Shown here piece after piece: positions 1 through 7,115 of a stretch of DNA of 52,000 bases. Where the stretch lies: contig CAVYZH010000006.1 in the NCBI GenBank assembly GCA_963772975.1, forward strand, positions 1-52,000, read 5' to 3'. The notes below the pieces were generated by a model that searched no databases, was not told the origin of the DNA, and saw nothing but the letters and a program-made list of their open reading frames with translations. This DNA comes from AC-32 sp963772975. GTDB taxonomy: Bacteria; Actinomycetota; Thermoleophilia; Gaiellales; Gaiellaceae. Made by a program: the position numbers and the translations under genes. Numbering within the stretch: the first letter of the stretch is position 1; each line of letters opens with the position of its first letter.

Positions 1-66
1 GCTTTACGTTTTGGAAGAACGCCAGTTCAACCGCATGGTTGACACAAAAACAGACCATAGGTTCGC

Positions 67-72
67 TATGAT
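67..72 (+). promoter_or_regulatory. possible -10 box of the integrase gene
   Basis: TATGAT lies 11 bases before the GTG start of the integrase gene, in an unusually A/T-rich stretch for this window. A TTGACA occurs at 39-44, but the 22-base spacer is too long for a standard sigma-70-type promoter, so the -35 assignment is doubtful. If the -10 is real, the mRNA would begin a few bases before the GTG and be nearly leaderless, which is common in actinobacteria. No Shine-Dalgarno sequence is visible before the GTG. Confidence 0.3.
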
Positions 73-83
73 CTTCGCCAACA

Positions 84-1103
84 GTGGCAACGAAGGCGCC
101 CCCTCAAACCCGTTTTGCGGATCACGATCGCGACTGCTCGCTCACTCTCGCGGAGTACCTCGCGTCATGGCTCGAGCTGTGTGAAGGACGCGGTCTTCGG
201 CCTGCCTCGATCGCCAGTTATCGCGCGACAGTTCGAACGACGATCGTTCCAAATCTTGGCCGGGTTCACCTCGAGACCATCAGCCCGCTCGATTTGAACA
301 CGCTCTATCGACGTTTGCTCAAGGACGGTCGAGCCGATGGCCGCGGCGGCCTTTCACCACGGACCGTCCGTTACGCGCACTCGATTCTCCGCAAGGCCTT
401 CTCTGACGCCGTGCGGCTTGGGTACATGGAGTCCAATCCGTCGCTCGCCGCTGATCCTCCGAGCGCGCGGGCTGCGAGGCCGCAGCAATTTCAAACGTGG
501 AGTCCGGACGATCTCCGGCGTTTCCTTGAGTCGGTTCGAGAGGATCGATTCTATGCCGCCTTCTATCTCGCTGCTGCGTCCGGCATGCGTCGCGGCGAGG
601 TGCTCGGGTTACGTTGGTGCGACGTCGATCTCGAGGGCCACCAGCTCTCGGTCGTCCAGTGCGTGATCGAGGTGGCACACGCGGTGCGGGTAGGGCCGCC
701 GAAGAGCGAGCGTAGTCGAAGGATGATCGCACTCGATGCCAAGACGATCGCTGTCCTGGCCGAGCACAGGCGGGCAGAAGAAGTAAAGAGACGCAGGCGG
801 GGAGCCAAGCTTGCTCTGGACGAGTTCGTGTTCGCGCACGATGACGGATCACCCTTCCATCCTGGGTGCTTCTCGCAGATCTTCGGCCGGCGGGTCGAAG
901 CGGCTCAAGTTCCTCGAATCCGCTTCCATGACCTTCGCCACACCCACGCTACGCTTGCCCTCAGGGCGCGTGTGCATCCGAAAATCGTAAGCGAACGGCT
1001 AGGCCACTCGACAGTCGCGATTACTTTGGACACGTACTCCCATTGCATCCCAAGCATGCAGCGCGAGGCCGCCGAGGCGATTGGCGCCCTGTTGCCCGAT
1101 TGA
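84..1103 (+). CDS. tyrosine recombinase / site-specific integrase
   Basis: Phage-type integrase of 339 residues. An N-terminal SAM-like DNA-binding domain (about 20-120) is followed by the catalytic domain (about 140-335). The full catalytic set is visible: Arg169 in GMRRGE, Lys207 in PPKSERS, His282 and Arg285 in FHDLRHTHAT, His308 in LGHST and the nucleophile Tyr318 in LDTYSH. It should therefore be an active DNA strand-exchange enzyme. The start is GTG. Local base composition is less GC-rich than in the sugar genes, which suits acquired DNA. The neighbours to the right are decayed fragments and a phage-like protein, consistent with the edge of an integrated element. I could not find attachment repeats. 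Related enzymes are carried by phages, ICEs and genomic islands, so the element type is open. Confidence 0.95.
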   Translation: MATKAPPQTRFADHDRDCSLTLAEYLASWLELCEGRGLRPASIASYRATVRTTIVPNLGRVHLETISPLDLNTLYRRLLKDGRADGRGGLSPRTVRYAHSILRKAFSDAVRLGYMESNPSLAADPPSARAARPQQFQTWSPDDLRRFLESVREDRFYAAFYLAAASGMRRGEVLGLRWCDVDLEGHQLSVVQCVIEVAHAVRVGPPKSERSRRMIALDAKTIAVLAEHRRAEEVKRRRRGAKLALDEFVFAHDDGSPFHPGCFSQIFGRRVEAAQVPRIRFHDLRHTHATLALRARVHPKIVSERLGHSTVAITLDTYSHCIPSMQREAAEAIGALLPD

Positions 1104-1142
1104 GCATCTTCGTTTGGGAAGGCGACCCCTCACACCGACCGC

Positions 1143-1162
1143 CGGACGGCTCGGCCCGTCCG
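1143..1162. terminator. hairpin downstream of the integrase gene
   Basis: CGGACGG (1143-1149) and CCGTCCG (1156-1162) form a perfect 7-bp stem with a 6-base loop, 40 bases after the integrase stop. No T-tract follows on either side, so termination would have to be of the T-poor type often seen in high-GC genomes. It also lies just beyond the stop of the minus-strand fragment that ends at 1168. Confidence 0.35.
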
Positions 1163-1167
1163 CCTAC

Positions 1168-1290
1168 CTACAAATGACCTCGGGCGATGCCCATCAGCAC
1201 CCGGGCGGTCGGCAGGAAGACGAGCGTCCCCCGCGGGTGATGCCCGCCGTAGAACTTGTAGCGGTTTACGGAATAGACAACACCCGACGA
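1168..1290 (-). pseudogene. C-terminal remnant of an unidentified protein (possibly GT2)
   Basis: The minus strand reads without interruption to a TAG at 1168. It ends in a plausible protein tail with NRYKFYGGHHPRGTLVFLP and then ARVLMGIARGHL. The basic/aromatic run before HHPRGT resembles the C-terminal tails of GT2 rhamnosyltransferase-like proteins (typically R-Y-x-F-x-R-K-H-H), but this is a weak match by eye. No N-terminal part exists: upstream on this strand the sequence runs into the antisense of the Excalibur pseudogene. I read it as a leftover of a gene cut by insertion or recombination. It could also be a chance frame. Confidence 0.3.
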
Positions 1291-1310
1291 ATCTCCCGCG
1301 CCCGTCCTAT

Positions 1311-1874
1311 CTACCGCCGAATCGGCGGCTTCTGCGCGAGCGCCAGATCTTCAGTCTCATCGCCAGCGTCACGCTCAAGCGCAGCGAGGACGACTTCGAC
1401 TACCACCTTGTCCTCCGCAGCGGCTCGCGCACGATGATCTCCGAGACTCCCTCCCCGCTCTGCACGAAGGGAGCGATCGCGAACCGGAGGCAGATGATCG
1501 CGGCGGGCAACGCCGCAAGGGACTGCGACGGGCCCGGGTAGTCGGTGTCGCCTTCTTCGACTTCCTACACGGCCAGACCGGCGTCGCCCCGAACGGCATC
1601 CAGTTGCATCCCGTCCTCGGCTTCGCCTGCTTGTCGAAGCTAGGGCCTCCACAGCCTCCCGCCCCCACCGGGTCCTGGTGGAAAGTGTTGCCGCCTCGTA
1701 TCCGACCGTCTGCATCCCGCCGCCGCCGCCTGACCTGAACTGCGGCGATATCCCGTAACGTGGCTTCCGCGTGCGCGGGGACGTCGCCGACCCCGACCCT
1801 CACCACTTCGACGGCGACCACGACGGCATCGGCTGCGAGACACAGGCCGCTTGCGGCCTCGGCGGCCACGGTTG
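1311..1874 (+). pseudogene. broken Excalibur-domain secreted protein
   Basis: Three pieces of one protein lie in order but in different frames. The first (about 1311-1538) contains LLRERQIFSLIASVTLKRSE and then DDFDYHLVLRSGSRTMISET and ends at a TAG. The second (from 1541) reads GVAFFDFLHGQTGVAPNGIQ followed by LHPVL. The third (from 1702) reads CIPPPPPDLNCGDI, meets an in-frame TAA where a Tyr codon is expected, and continues to DPDPHHFDGDHDGIGCE. The last part is an Excalibur calcium-binding motif (DxDxDGxxCE), usually found at the C-terminus of secreted proteins and nucleases of Gram-positive bacteria. Two frameshifts, one stop and a missing signal peptide argue for a real pseudogene here, although sequencing indels cannot be excluded. 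Confidence 0.6.
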
Positions 1875-1941
1875 ACAGCAGGTGCTTGAGGGGAGAAGAC
1901 TCGTCTTTCCATTGCGGTCGAAGGGAGAGGAGGTTGCGGTG

Positions 1942-2289
1942 ATGAGACTTCTGCTCACCGCATCGTTGCTGGCGGTCCTCAGCGTTGGGGTGCCATCTGC
2001 ACTCATGGCGGACCCGGGTGGCCCTAACTTGCAGCAGCCCGTCTCGCTCATCTGTCCCGGCATGGCGCCGGTCGATATCAACCCAGGTACGTTGACGAAC
2101 CGAGGCCGAGTTGCCTGGGCAATCGACTCGACGAGCGTGTTTGTGACCGCGTCCCTCGCCTTTTCAGACGGGACGAATACGACCGTGCTCTTCGATAGCA
2201 AGCGTGGGCTGAAGAACCTCGTCATCTGCACCGGCGATGCTGGCGGTGGCTTCACCGTCATCGTCACGGGGTTCTTCACTCCTCGTTAG
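1942..2289 (+). CDS. small secreted protein of unknown function
   Basis: A 115-residue protein with a clear Sec signal peptide: basic start (MRLLL), hydrophobic core to about residue 20, and a likely cleavage after SALMA. The ATG at 1942 is chosen because GGGAGAGGAGG sits 9 bases upstream; a longer frame from 1882 would bury this ribosome site and the signal peptide. The mature part (about 95 residues) is rich in Thr, Val and Gly, with two Cys (SLICPG, LVICTG) that could form a disulfide, and looks all-beta. I do not recognise a family. It stands alone among decayed fragments. Confidence 0.6.
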   Translation: MRLLLTASLLAVLSVGVPSALMADPGGPNLQQPVSLICPGMAPVDINPGTLTNRGRVAWAIDSTSVFVTASLAFSDGTNTTVLFDSKRGLKNLVICTGDAGGGFTVIVTGFFTPR

Positions 2290-2351
2290 GGCTGAAGGAA
2301 GGGGCGGTTTGCCGTTTTGCGGTGGCCGCCCTTTCGGCGGAGCCGAGGATT

Positions 2352-2404
2352 CCTGACCCGCACCACTTCGAGGTCATCACGACGGCGTCGGTTGCGAGAG
2401 ATAG
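2352..2404 (+). pseudogene. orphan Excalibur motif, one base deleted
   Basis: The sequence reads PDPHHF, then loses one base, then reads GHHDGVGCER and a TAG. If the base is restored this is the same DPHHFDG..DGxGCE tail as at 1795 and 3592. No protein body precedes it; the 60 bases upstream follow the stop of the small secreted gene. It is a C-terminal scar of an Excalibur-type gene. Confidence 0.5.
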
Positions 2405-2416
2405 CGCGGCCCGATA

Positions 2417-2462
2417 GCAGGCGTAGTGGCAGACGATTAGTGGCAGGCGTAGTGGTAGACGA
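2417..2462. repeat. 20-bp direct repeat at the 3' end of the propeller gene
   Basis: GCAGGCGTAGTGGCAGACGA (2417-2436) recurs with one mismatch at 2443-2462, spaced 26 bases start to start. The right copy encodes the last residues (VVYHYAC) of the minus-strand repeat protein; the left copy lies just after its stop codon. It looks like a small tandem duplication. Confidence 0.7.
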
Positions 2463-3489
2463 CACTTCCACGGCGATCGCCGCCGACGGCCCAGACGTTG
2501 CGAGCGGAGATTGCGGCAGCGCCACTGAAGGCGACGCCGCGGAAGGGTCTCTTGAACCATCTCCGGCCATCCCAGCGGTCGATCGCCCAGCCGCCGACGG
2601 CCCAGACGCTCTTACCGGAGCTGACGACGTCGTTGAATGACTCGACGCTGTCGCGGAGGTTGCGCTCGTCGACGATGCGAAAGCGGACGCCGTTCCAGTG
2701 GGCGACGATCCCGCGGACCTCAGTGCCTCCGGTCGAGCCGACGGCCCAGACGTTGCGAGCGGAGACGGCTTTCACCCCGAACAAGTTCACGTAGCCAAGC
2801 TCGCTGTCGTCGACGACTCGCCAGCTCGCTCCGTTCCAGTGAGTCACGACCGGTGGGCTAAAGGAGTCGGAGTCCACGGGGCCGACAGCCCAGAGGTCGT
2901 GCGCCGAAAGGGCGGCGATCCCAGAGAGGGCACCCAAACCGGGCGGGCCGCTCACGGAGCTCCAGCGCGAGCCATCCCAATGCAAGATCAGCGCACGCGC
3001 GTACCCGTCAGGCAGCGTGTGGCCGTCGGAACCAACCGCCCAGGCATCCCGCGGGCCCAGCGCCAGCACATCGTGCAGCCAGCCATTCTCCCCTGACGGA
3101 AGCGGACTCGGTAGCTGAGTCCAACCGACGCCGTCGTAGTGGAGGATCAGCGGTGTGAAGTCCGAGCCTTGGCCGACGAGCCAAATGTCGCGGTTGGAGC
3201 TTGCCGACAGGCCATAAACGAAGCCGGTTTGAGGCAGGCGCCTCGCGCGCCAGCGGTGTCCGTCCCAATGTTCGACCAGGATTCGAGTCGGCCGACCGTT
3301 GATTCCAGACCCGGCGGCCCACACCAGGTTTGGCTTCAAGGCCTGGACGTCTGAGAGCTGCGCGTCTGAGACTCGGGGCGACGGGACGAGTCGCCACGTG
3401 AGGTGGCACCGCTTCACCGTTCCGGGCGCTGCCGAGGCAGTGAGCGCAACGATGGCGAGACCGAGAAGCGTCGCCGCGAATGTCCGCAC
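2437..3489 (-). CDS. secreted WAVG-repeat (beta-propeller-like) protein
   Basis: A 350-residue protein with an N-terminal signal peptide (hydrophobic residues 4-20, likely cleavage after ASAAPG). The rest is built from about six repeats of roughly 45-50 residues. Each repeat carries a variant of a-WAVG followed by HWDG..W, for example DAWAVG, DLWAVG, NVWAVG (twice), SVWAVG and HWNGASW. Such Trp/Gly repeats form a Kelch-like beta-propeller in related bacterial secreted proteins, and the predicted location is extracellular. No catalytic residues can be assigned, so a binding or structural role at the cell surface is an inference. It lies between two Excalibur scars and is transcribed toward the small secreted gene. 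Confidence 0.75.
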   Translation of the reverse strand: MRTFAATLLGLAIVALTASAAPGTVKRCHLTWRLVPSPRVSDAQLSDVQALKPNLVWAAGSGINGRPTRILVEHWDGHRWRARRLPQTGFVYGLSASSNRDIWLVGQGSDFTPLILHYDGVGWTQLPSPLPSGENGWLHDVLALGPRDAWAVGSDGHTLPDGYARALILHWDGSRWSSVSGPPGLGALSGIAALSAHDLWAVGPVDSDSFSPPVVTHWNGASWRVVDDSELGYVNLFGVKAVSARNVWAVGSTGGTEVRGIVAHWNGVRFRIVDERNLRDSVESFNDVVSSGKSVWAVGGWAIDRWDGRRWFKRPFRGVAFSGAAAISARNVWAVGGDRRGSVVYHYACH

Positions 3490-3546
3490 GTCTGACGAAA
3501 CTTTGCATCAACTGCCGCGAATCGCCAAGCGACCAGCCGCGTTGGC

Positions 3547-3648
3547 ATCGCGTACCGGAACTTCCGCGTGCGGTGGGATGTTGCCCAACCCAACCCTGAC
3601 CCGCACCACTTCGACGGCGACCACGACGGCGTTGGCTGCGAGAGCTAG
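3547..3648 (+). pseudogene. orphan Excalibur motif, intact C-terminus
   Basis: A 33-codon stretch reads IAYRNFRV, then NPDPHHFDGDHDGVGCES, and a TAG. It is the canonical Tyr-Arg-Asn-Phe plus Ca-binding (DxDxDG) plus Cys-Glu end of an Excalibur domain. There is no start codon or protein body upstream: the sequence before it is the 5' flank of the divergent propeller gene. It closely matches the tail of the pseudogene ending near 1874, so it is probably a duplicated remnant. Confidence 0.55.
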
Positions 3649-3682
3649 TTCGAAAGGGCGGCGCTTGCGCGCACCCTGGTCG

Positions 3683-4861
3683 CTAACCGCCGAGCGACTT
3701 GATCCGCGCTCTCAGCTTCGCGCAGTTGACGTGACCGGAGTTGACCTCGGCGATCACGTTCTTGAAAGCCTGGTAGGAGAGCTTCTGCGTCCAGTCTGCG
3801 AACAAGACCCCAGACTGCCAGCCGTGCAGACTGGATTCGTCGGCGAGCAGGAAGTTGAAGAAGCCGCCGACCGCAGGCTGGCAGTAGGCGAGCCTGATCG
3901 CGTCGGCCAGCTGCGAAGCCTGACTGACCCGCCCGCCGACCGGCGAGACGACCCCACGGTCGGTTTCCGTGTTGCCGTAGAAGCCCCGCTTCGCGCCGAC
4001 GCCGGTCTGGAACCCGTCCTCCAAGTACCAGATGCGCACGTCCTTCTGGCCCGGAACCGGCTGGCGCGTGCCGCGAAACGCGGCACTCAGGTATGAGAGA
4101 AGGCGCGCGTAGTCGCCCTCGCCGATGTCGAGGCGGTGCCGCACCCACGGGCGCTCCTTCGAGCTCGAGCCGTAGACGTTCTGCCCCCAGGCGTCGAAGA
4201 TGCGAGCCCGGCGGTCTGAGCGGCGATAGGTGCTGCCCATCTTCGCGACGAAGTTCTTCACGGAATGGGAGATGTTCGAACGGGCGTGCGGGTTGTCGTT
4301 GCCGCGGGGCGAGAGCGATGTCAGCACGCGCACGGACGGATGCCGGCTCTTGATCGCGTCGTAGCAGCGCGCCATCAGCGCCTCGTAGGCGGCGGGGGCG
4401 GCGCTCGAGCCGTTGCGATTGAACTGCGGCTTCCAGAAGTGACTGAGGTTGGCCTCGTTCCAGATGTTGACCCCGGCGACCTGCGGGAAGCGGTCGAGCA
4501 GCGAGGAGACGAAGCTGCAGTACTGGGCGCGTGAGGAGGCGTCAACCGGCGCTGCGCTCGGGCTCCCGTACACGCTCAGGAGAATCTTCTGCCTGCCTGC
4601 GTTCTCGACGGCCTGGGCGAGCGAGGCGGCGTCCGAATCGCTGGGTTGCGTCTGGCCCGGTTGCCAACCCTGGGTGACCCGGAAGTAGCCGAGGCCGAGG
4701 TCGTTCGCGGTCGAGGAGATCCCAGACCGCCACTTCACAGCGTCGTCGTTGACGCCGATTGCGAGCTTCGTTCCGGCGAGCGCTGGGCGGGCCGCAGCGC
4801 CTCCCAGGGCAAGGGCCAGGGAGGCGATCAGCCCGAATCGGATGAGCCTCCCGAAATGCAT
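3683..4861 (-). CDS. secreted glycoside hydrolase, clan-A-like
   Basis: A 392-residue exported protein with a signal peptide (1-29, cleavage near ARPALAG). The fold signals are those of the clan-A (beta/alpha)8 cellulase superfamily. NIWNEAN (132-138) supplies the likely acid/base Glu136, and WYLEDGFQT (278-286) the likely nucleophile Glu281. It probably cleaves a beta-linked glycan outside the cell; substrate and exact GH family cannot be told by eye. A second protein of the same architecture is encoded at 20951-22096 beside the glycan genes, and both end in a related LxGWQSG segment. This makes trimming or release of the cell's own surface glycan a reasonable inference. The gene stands alone and is preceded by an inverted repeat that could be its operator. 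Confidence 0.75.
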   Translation of the reverse strand: MHFGRLIRFGLIASLALALGGAAARPALAGTKLAIGVNDDAVKWRSGISSTANDLGLGYFRVTQGWQPGQTQPSDSDAASLAQAVENAGRQKILLSVYGSPSAAPVDASSRAQYCSFVSSLLDRFPQVAGVNIWNEANLSHFWKPQFNRNGSSAAPAAYEALMARCYDAIKSRHPSVRVLTSLSPRGNDNPHARSNISHSVKNFVAKMGSTYRRSDRRARIFDAWGQNVYGSSSKERPWVRHRLDIGEGDYARLLSYLSAAFRGTRQPVPGQKDVRIWYLEDGFQTGVGAKRGFYGNTETDRGVVSPVGGRVSQASQLADAIRLAYCQPAVGGFFNFLLADESSLHGWQSGVLFADWTQKLSYQAFKNVIAEVNSGHVNCAKLRARIKSLGG

Positions 4862-4872
4862 GTCGCCCCCAA

Positions 4873-4892
4873 CTGACTGACGTCTCAGTCAG
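4873..4892. promoter_or_regulatory. perfect inverted repeat, possible operator
   Basis: CTGACTGA-CGTC-TCAGTCAG is a perfect 8+8 palindrome, 12 bases before the ATG of the minus-strand glycoside hydrolase gene. Its size and the TGACTGA half-sites resemble TetR-family operators. No regulator gene lies next to it, so the binding partner is unknown. The rest of the stretch to 5090 shows nothing I can name. Confidence 0.45.
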
Positions 4893-5095
4893 CGTAGCCG
4901 AGTGCTGAATGCGGCAAGGCTTGCGTTCAGCGATCGCGGATGATCTGACCGCGGCCGCAGCTGCGCCGGAGCCCACACGCTCGCCGTCTGGGCGCGCGCG
5001 GGCGCGCCTCCGCCTCGCGAGCGCTTGAACGAGGCCGTTTCAGGCCTGCTTGTCCGGACTCCCGCAAGCTGCGATCCTGGCCTTGGGAGGTAGCC

Positions 5096-5893
5096 ATGAA
5101 CCTGTTCCGCAGCTTCGGCCTGGCGGTCGCCGCGTTGGCGCTCGCGCTCACAGTGGCAGGCGGGGCAGAGAGCGGCAACAGCTTCCCGGGTGGAGACTTC
5201 GTCGCCGCGCTCGCTATCCAGGACGGCCCGTCTTTTTGGGGTGGGTCATGCTTCCGCGTCGGGAGTCCGATAACTCCTCGGCAGATGAACAAGCACGGCA
5301 ACCCACGGAATCTCGTCGCCGCCCAGCCGGGCAACTTGAACGCGGTGAAGCAGGGCATTCACTCTCCGCGTCTCATTCAGGGCCGAGCGGCCGAGATCGT
5401 AGACGAGCTGACGCAATCGTTCGCCTTCTTGCCTCCGGAGCGGCTCGCGGTTCACGAGGCTGCTCGGTGTATCGCGATCCTGGAAGCGATCGACCGCGAT
5501 CTCGACGAGCGAGGTCTCGTCGACAAGAAGGGAGAGCCGCGCTACCTCCTCAACTATCGTGCCCGGGTTTCGCGGCAATTGGAGCAGTGGCTCGAGAAGG
5601 TCTCGAGAGCGATCGAGCGCCAGTCACCGCAAGCGCAGCCACCGCCAGAAGCGGAGTTCGCGGACTACGTGCGTGCGCTGCAGCAAATCGCGCTTGGTGA
5701 CGCAACTGCAACCGCGCGAGATCGACTCGAGGCACTCAACAAACTGCTCAAACTGGGACTTCGCGGCACGAGCAGCTACCTCGAGGGAGGGACAGTAGAA
5801 CCAGAGCTGGCGCGCCGGTGGCGGGCGATCTACGGAGAGGAGAGGAAGCGCGACTTCGAGAAGCAGGAGCGCAGGCTTGGGTTCCGCCAATAA
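5096..5893 (+). CDS. phage-like helical protein fused behind a stray signal peptide
   Basis: One frame of 265 residues holds two unrelated parts. Residues 1-63 begin behind a good ribosome site (GGGAGG) and form a signal peptide (SFGLAVAALALALTVAGG) plus a short secreted-protein start that stops making sense after about residue 45. Residues 64-265 begin at an ATG at 5285 with HGNPRN and GNLNAVKQGIHS. The GNxNAVKHGxxS pattern is typical of the N-termini of phage small-terminase-like and similar phage-associated proteins; a long Arg/Glu-rich helical region follows. A cytoplasmic DNA-packaging-type protein should not be exported, so its native start is probably 5285 and the upstream part is the remnant of another gene joined in frame. 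Function remains unproven. Confidence 0.6.
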   Translation: MNLFRSFGLAVAALALALTVAGGAESGNSFPGGDFVAALAIQDGPSFWGGSCFRVGSPITPRQMNKHGNPRNLVAAQPGNLNAVKQGIHSPRLIQGRAAEIVDELTQSFAFLPPERLAVHEAARCIAILEAIDRDLDERGLVDKKGEPRYLLNYRARVSRQLEQWLEKVSRAIERQSPQAQPPPEAEFADYVRALQQIALGDATATARDRLEALNKLLKLGLRGTSSYLEGGTVEPELARRWRAIYGEERKRDFEKQERRLGFRQ

Positions 5894-5972
5894 GGGAGAT
5901 CTTCAGCTCCAAATCGGGAACCTACCGACGAAGAACAGCAGAGGCATCGATTCTTGTACTTACGCGATCGAT

Positions 5973-6938
5973 TCAATCGGTCCGCCGCCGACCCCGGCCA
6001 CCTAGGTCTCTGTTCGATTCCATATCGAACCACATCGCGAAGAGCGTGAACTGCGAGCCGGAGATCAGGAGCAGCGCGACGAGCACGATCGTCGCCGGCG
6101 TGATCGCATTGCCCATGATCCGCAGGACGAGCTCGGCGATTCCGAGGCCGAGGCCGAGCAGCGTCGCCAGGAAGCCGAGCGCGTAGAAGAAGACCAGCGG
6201 GTGGAAGTCGCGGATCACGTACTTCACGCGCATCCGCCAGAAGAAGCCCTTCACCAGCAGCCACGAGATCGTCGGCACGACCTTCCGCAGCCGGATCCCG
6301 CAGCGCTCGCCGACGCCGTAGATCGGCCGTGACGGGTAGTCGCGCACCCGGGCGTTCCAGACGTTCAGGTGCACGAGCAGGTCGTTCGGGAAGCCGTAGC
6401 GCTGGTAGATCCGGTCGAGGTCGAGCAGCTGGAGGTACGGCAGCGAGATCGCCGTGTAGCCGGACTGCGAGTCGGCGACGTGCCAGTAGCCGGAGGCGAT
6501 CTTCGTGAACAGCGAGAGCACCGCGTTGCCGAGGTAGCGGTAGCGCGGGATCACCTCCCACGCCTGGCCGGTGAAGAGGCGGTTCGCCTTGGCGTAGTCG
6601 ACGTCGCCGCGCGCGACGGCGCCGGTGAGCATCTCGAGGTCGTCAGGGTCCATCTGCGCGTCGGCCGCCATCACCGCGGTGACGTCGATCTTGTCGTCGC
6701 GCGCCTTCTTGTAGCCCGTGATGATCGCGCCGCCGACGCCGAGGTTGCGCTCGTGCTCGATCAGCTCGACGCGCGGGTCGGCCAGCGTGCGCACCGCCTC
6801 GACCGTGCCGTCGGTGGAGCGGTCGTCGACGACGTAGATGCGGTCGACGAACTGCGGGATCCCGCGGATCGTCTCCGCGATCAGCTTCTCCTCGTTGTGC
6901 GCGGGGACGACGACCGACACCCGCTTTCCGTCCAGCAC
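5973..6938 (-). CDS. GT2 glycosyltransferase with C-terminal membrane anchor
   Basis: Polyprenyl-phosphate-mannosyltransferase-like GT2 of 321 residues. The GT-A domain has SVVVPAHNEE at the start, VVDDRSTDG and the metal-binding AADAQMDPDD. A C-terminal part has two hydrophobic segments (about 240-300, including FYALGFLATLLGLGLGIAEL). Such enzymes transfer a sugar from a nucleotide donor to a lipid carrier at the inner face of the membrane. The start is GTG. The first 149 codons are almost identical to the truncated copy at 11455-11922. The last residues (GGRGRRRTD) may be affected by an indel. It lies 177 bp after the stop of the next upstream GT2 gene, with a strong hairpin between, so it may have its own promoter. 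Confidence 0.9.
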   Translation of the reverse strand: MLDGKRVSVVVPAHNEEKLIAETIRGIPQFVDRIYVVDDRSTDGTVEAVRTLADPRVELIEHERNLGVGGAIITGYKKARDDKIDVTAVMAADAQMDPDDLEMLTGAVARGDVDYAKANRLFTGQAWEVIPRYRYLGNAVLSLFTKIASGYWHVADSQSGYTAISLPYLQLLDLDRIYQRYGFPNDLLVHLNVWNARVRDYPSRPIYGVGERCGIRLRKVVPTISWLLVKGFFWRMRVKYVIRDFHPLVFFYALGFLATLLGLGLGIAELVLRIMGNAITPATIVLVALLLISGSQFTLFAMWFDMESNRDLGGRGRRRTD

Positions 6939-6940
6939 GC
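6489..6940. repeat. direct repeat copy 1 (within the GT2 gene)
   Basis: From GCCGGAGG at 6489 to the GTG start of the GT2 gene this block matches 11473-11924 with only three substitutions by my reading. All three are silent G/C changes, and there are no indels. Weaker similarity continues upstream of the start to about 6975 (shared GCGGACGTTCTG). Beyond 6489 the two copies diverge abruptly. Confidence 0.9.
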
Positions 6941-6991
6941 CTCGAGGCTAGGCGTTGTGGCGGACGTTCTGTCGGCAATCACAATCGACTG

Positions 6992-7033
6992 ACGCGCACG
7001 AGGCCGGCCCGGAGCCGGGCCTCTCGTGCGCGT
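6992..7033. terminator. strong GC-rich hairpin between two GT2 genes
   Basis: ACGCGCACGAG (6992-7002) pairs perfectly with CTCGTGCGCGT (7023-7033). Inside it GGCCCGG (7006-7012) pairs with CCGGGCC (7015-7021). The combined stem of 18 pairs lies 83 bases beyond the stop of the minus-strand GT2 gene ending at 7116 and before the next one. It has no T-tract. It probably ends the upstream operon or attenuates read-through into the 5973-6938 gene. Confidence 0.55.
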
Positions 7034-7115
7034 CGAGTGCGATGACGTTTCGGCGTGGTGAGTGCTTTCCGCCCCGTCGAGGTAATCGCGTATCGCGTGC
7101 GACCGGCGCTGCTCA

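Noticed and set aside
1..83. Attachment site (att) core for the integrase
   Set aside because: No tRNA 3' end or repeated core could be found near the integrase or elsewhere in the window.
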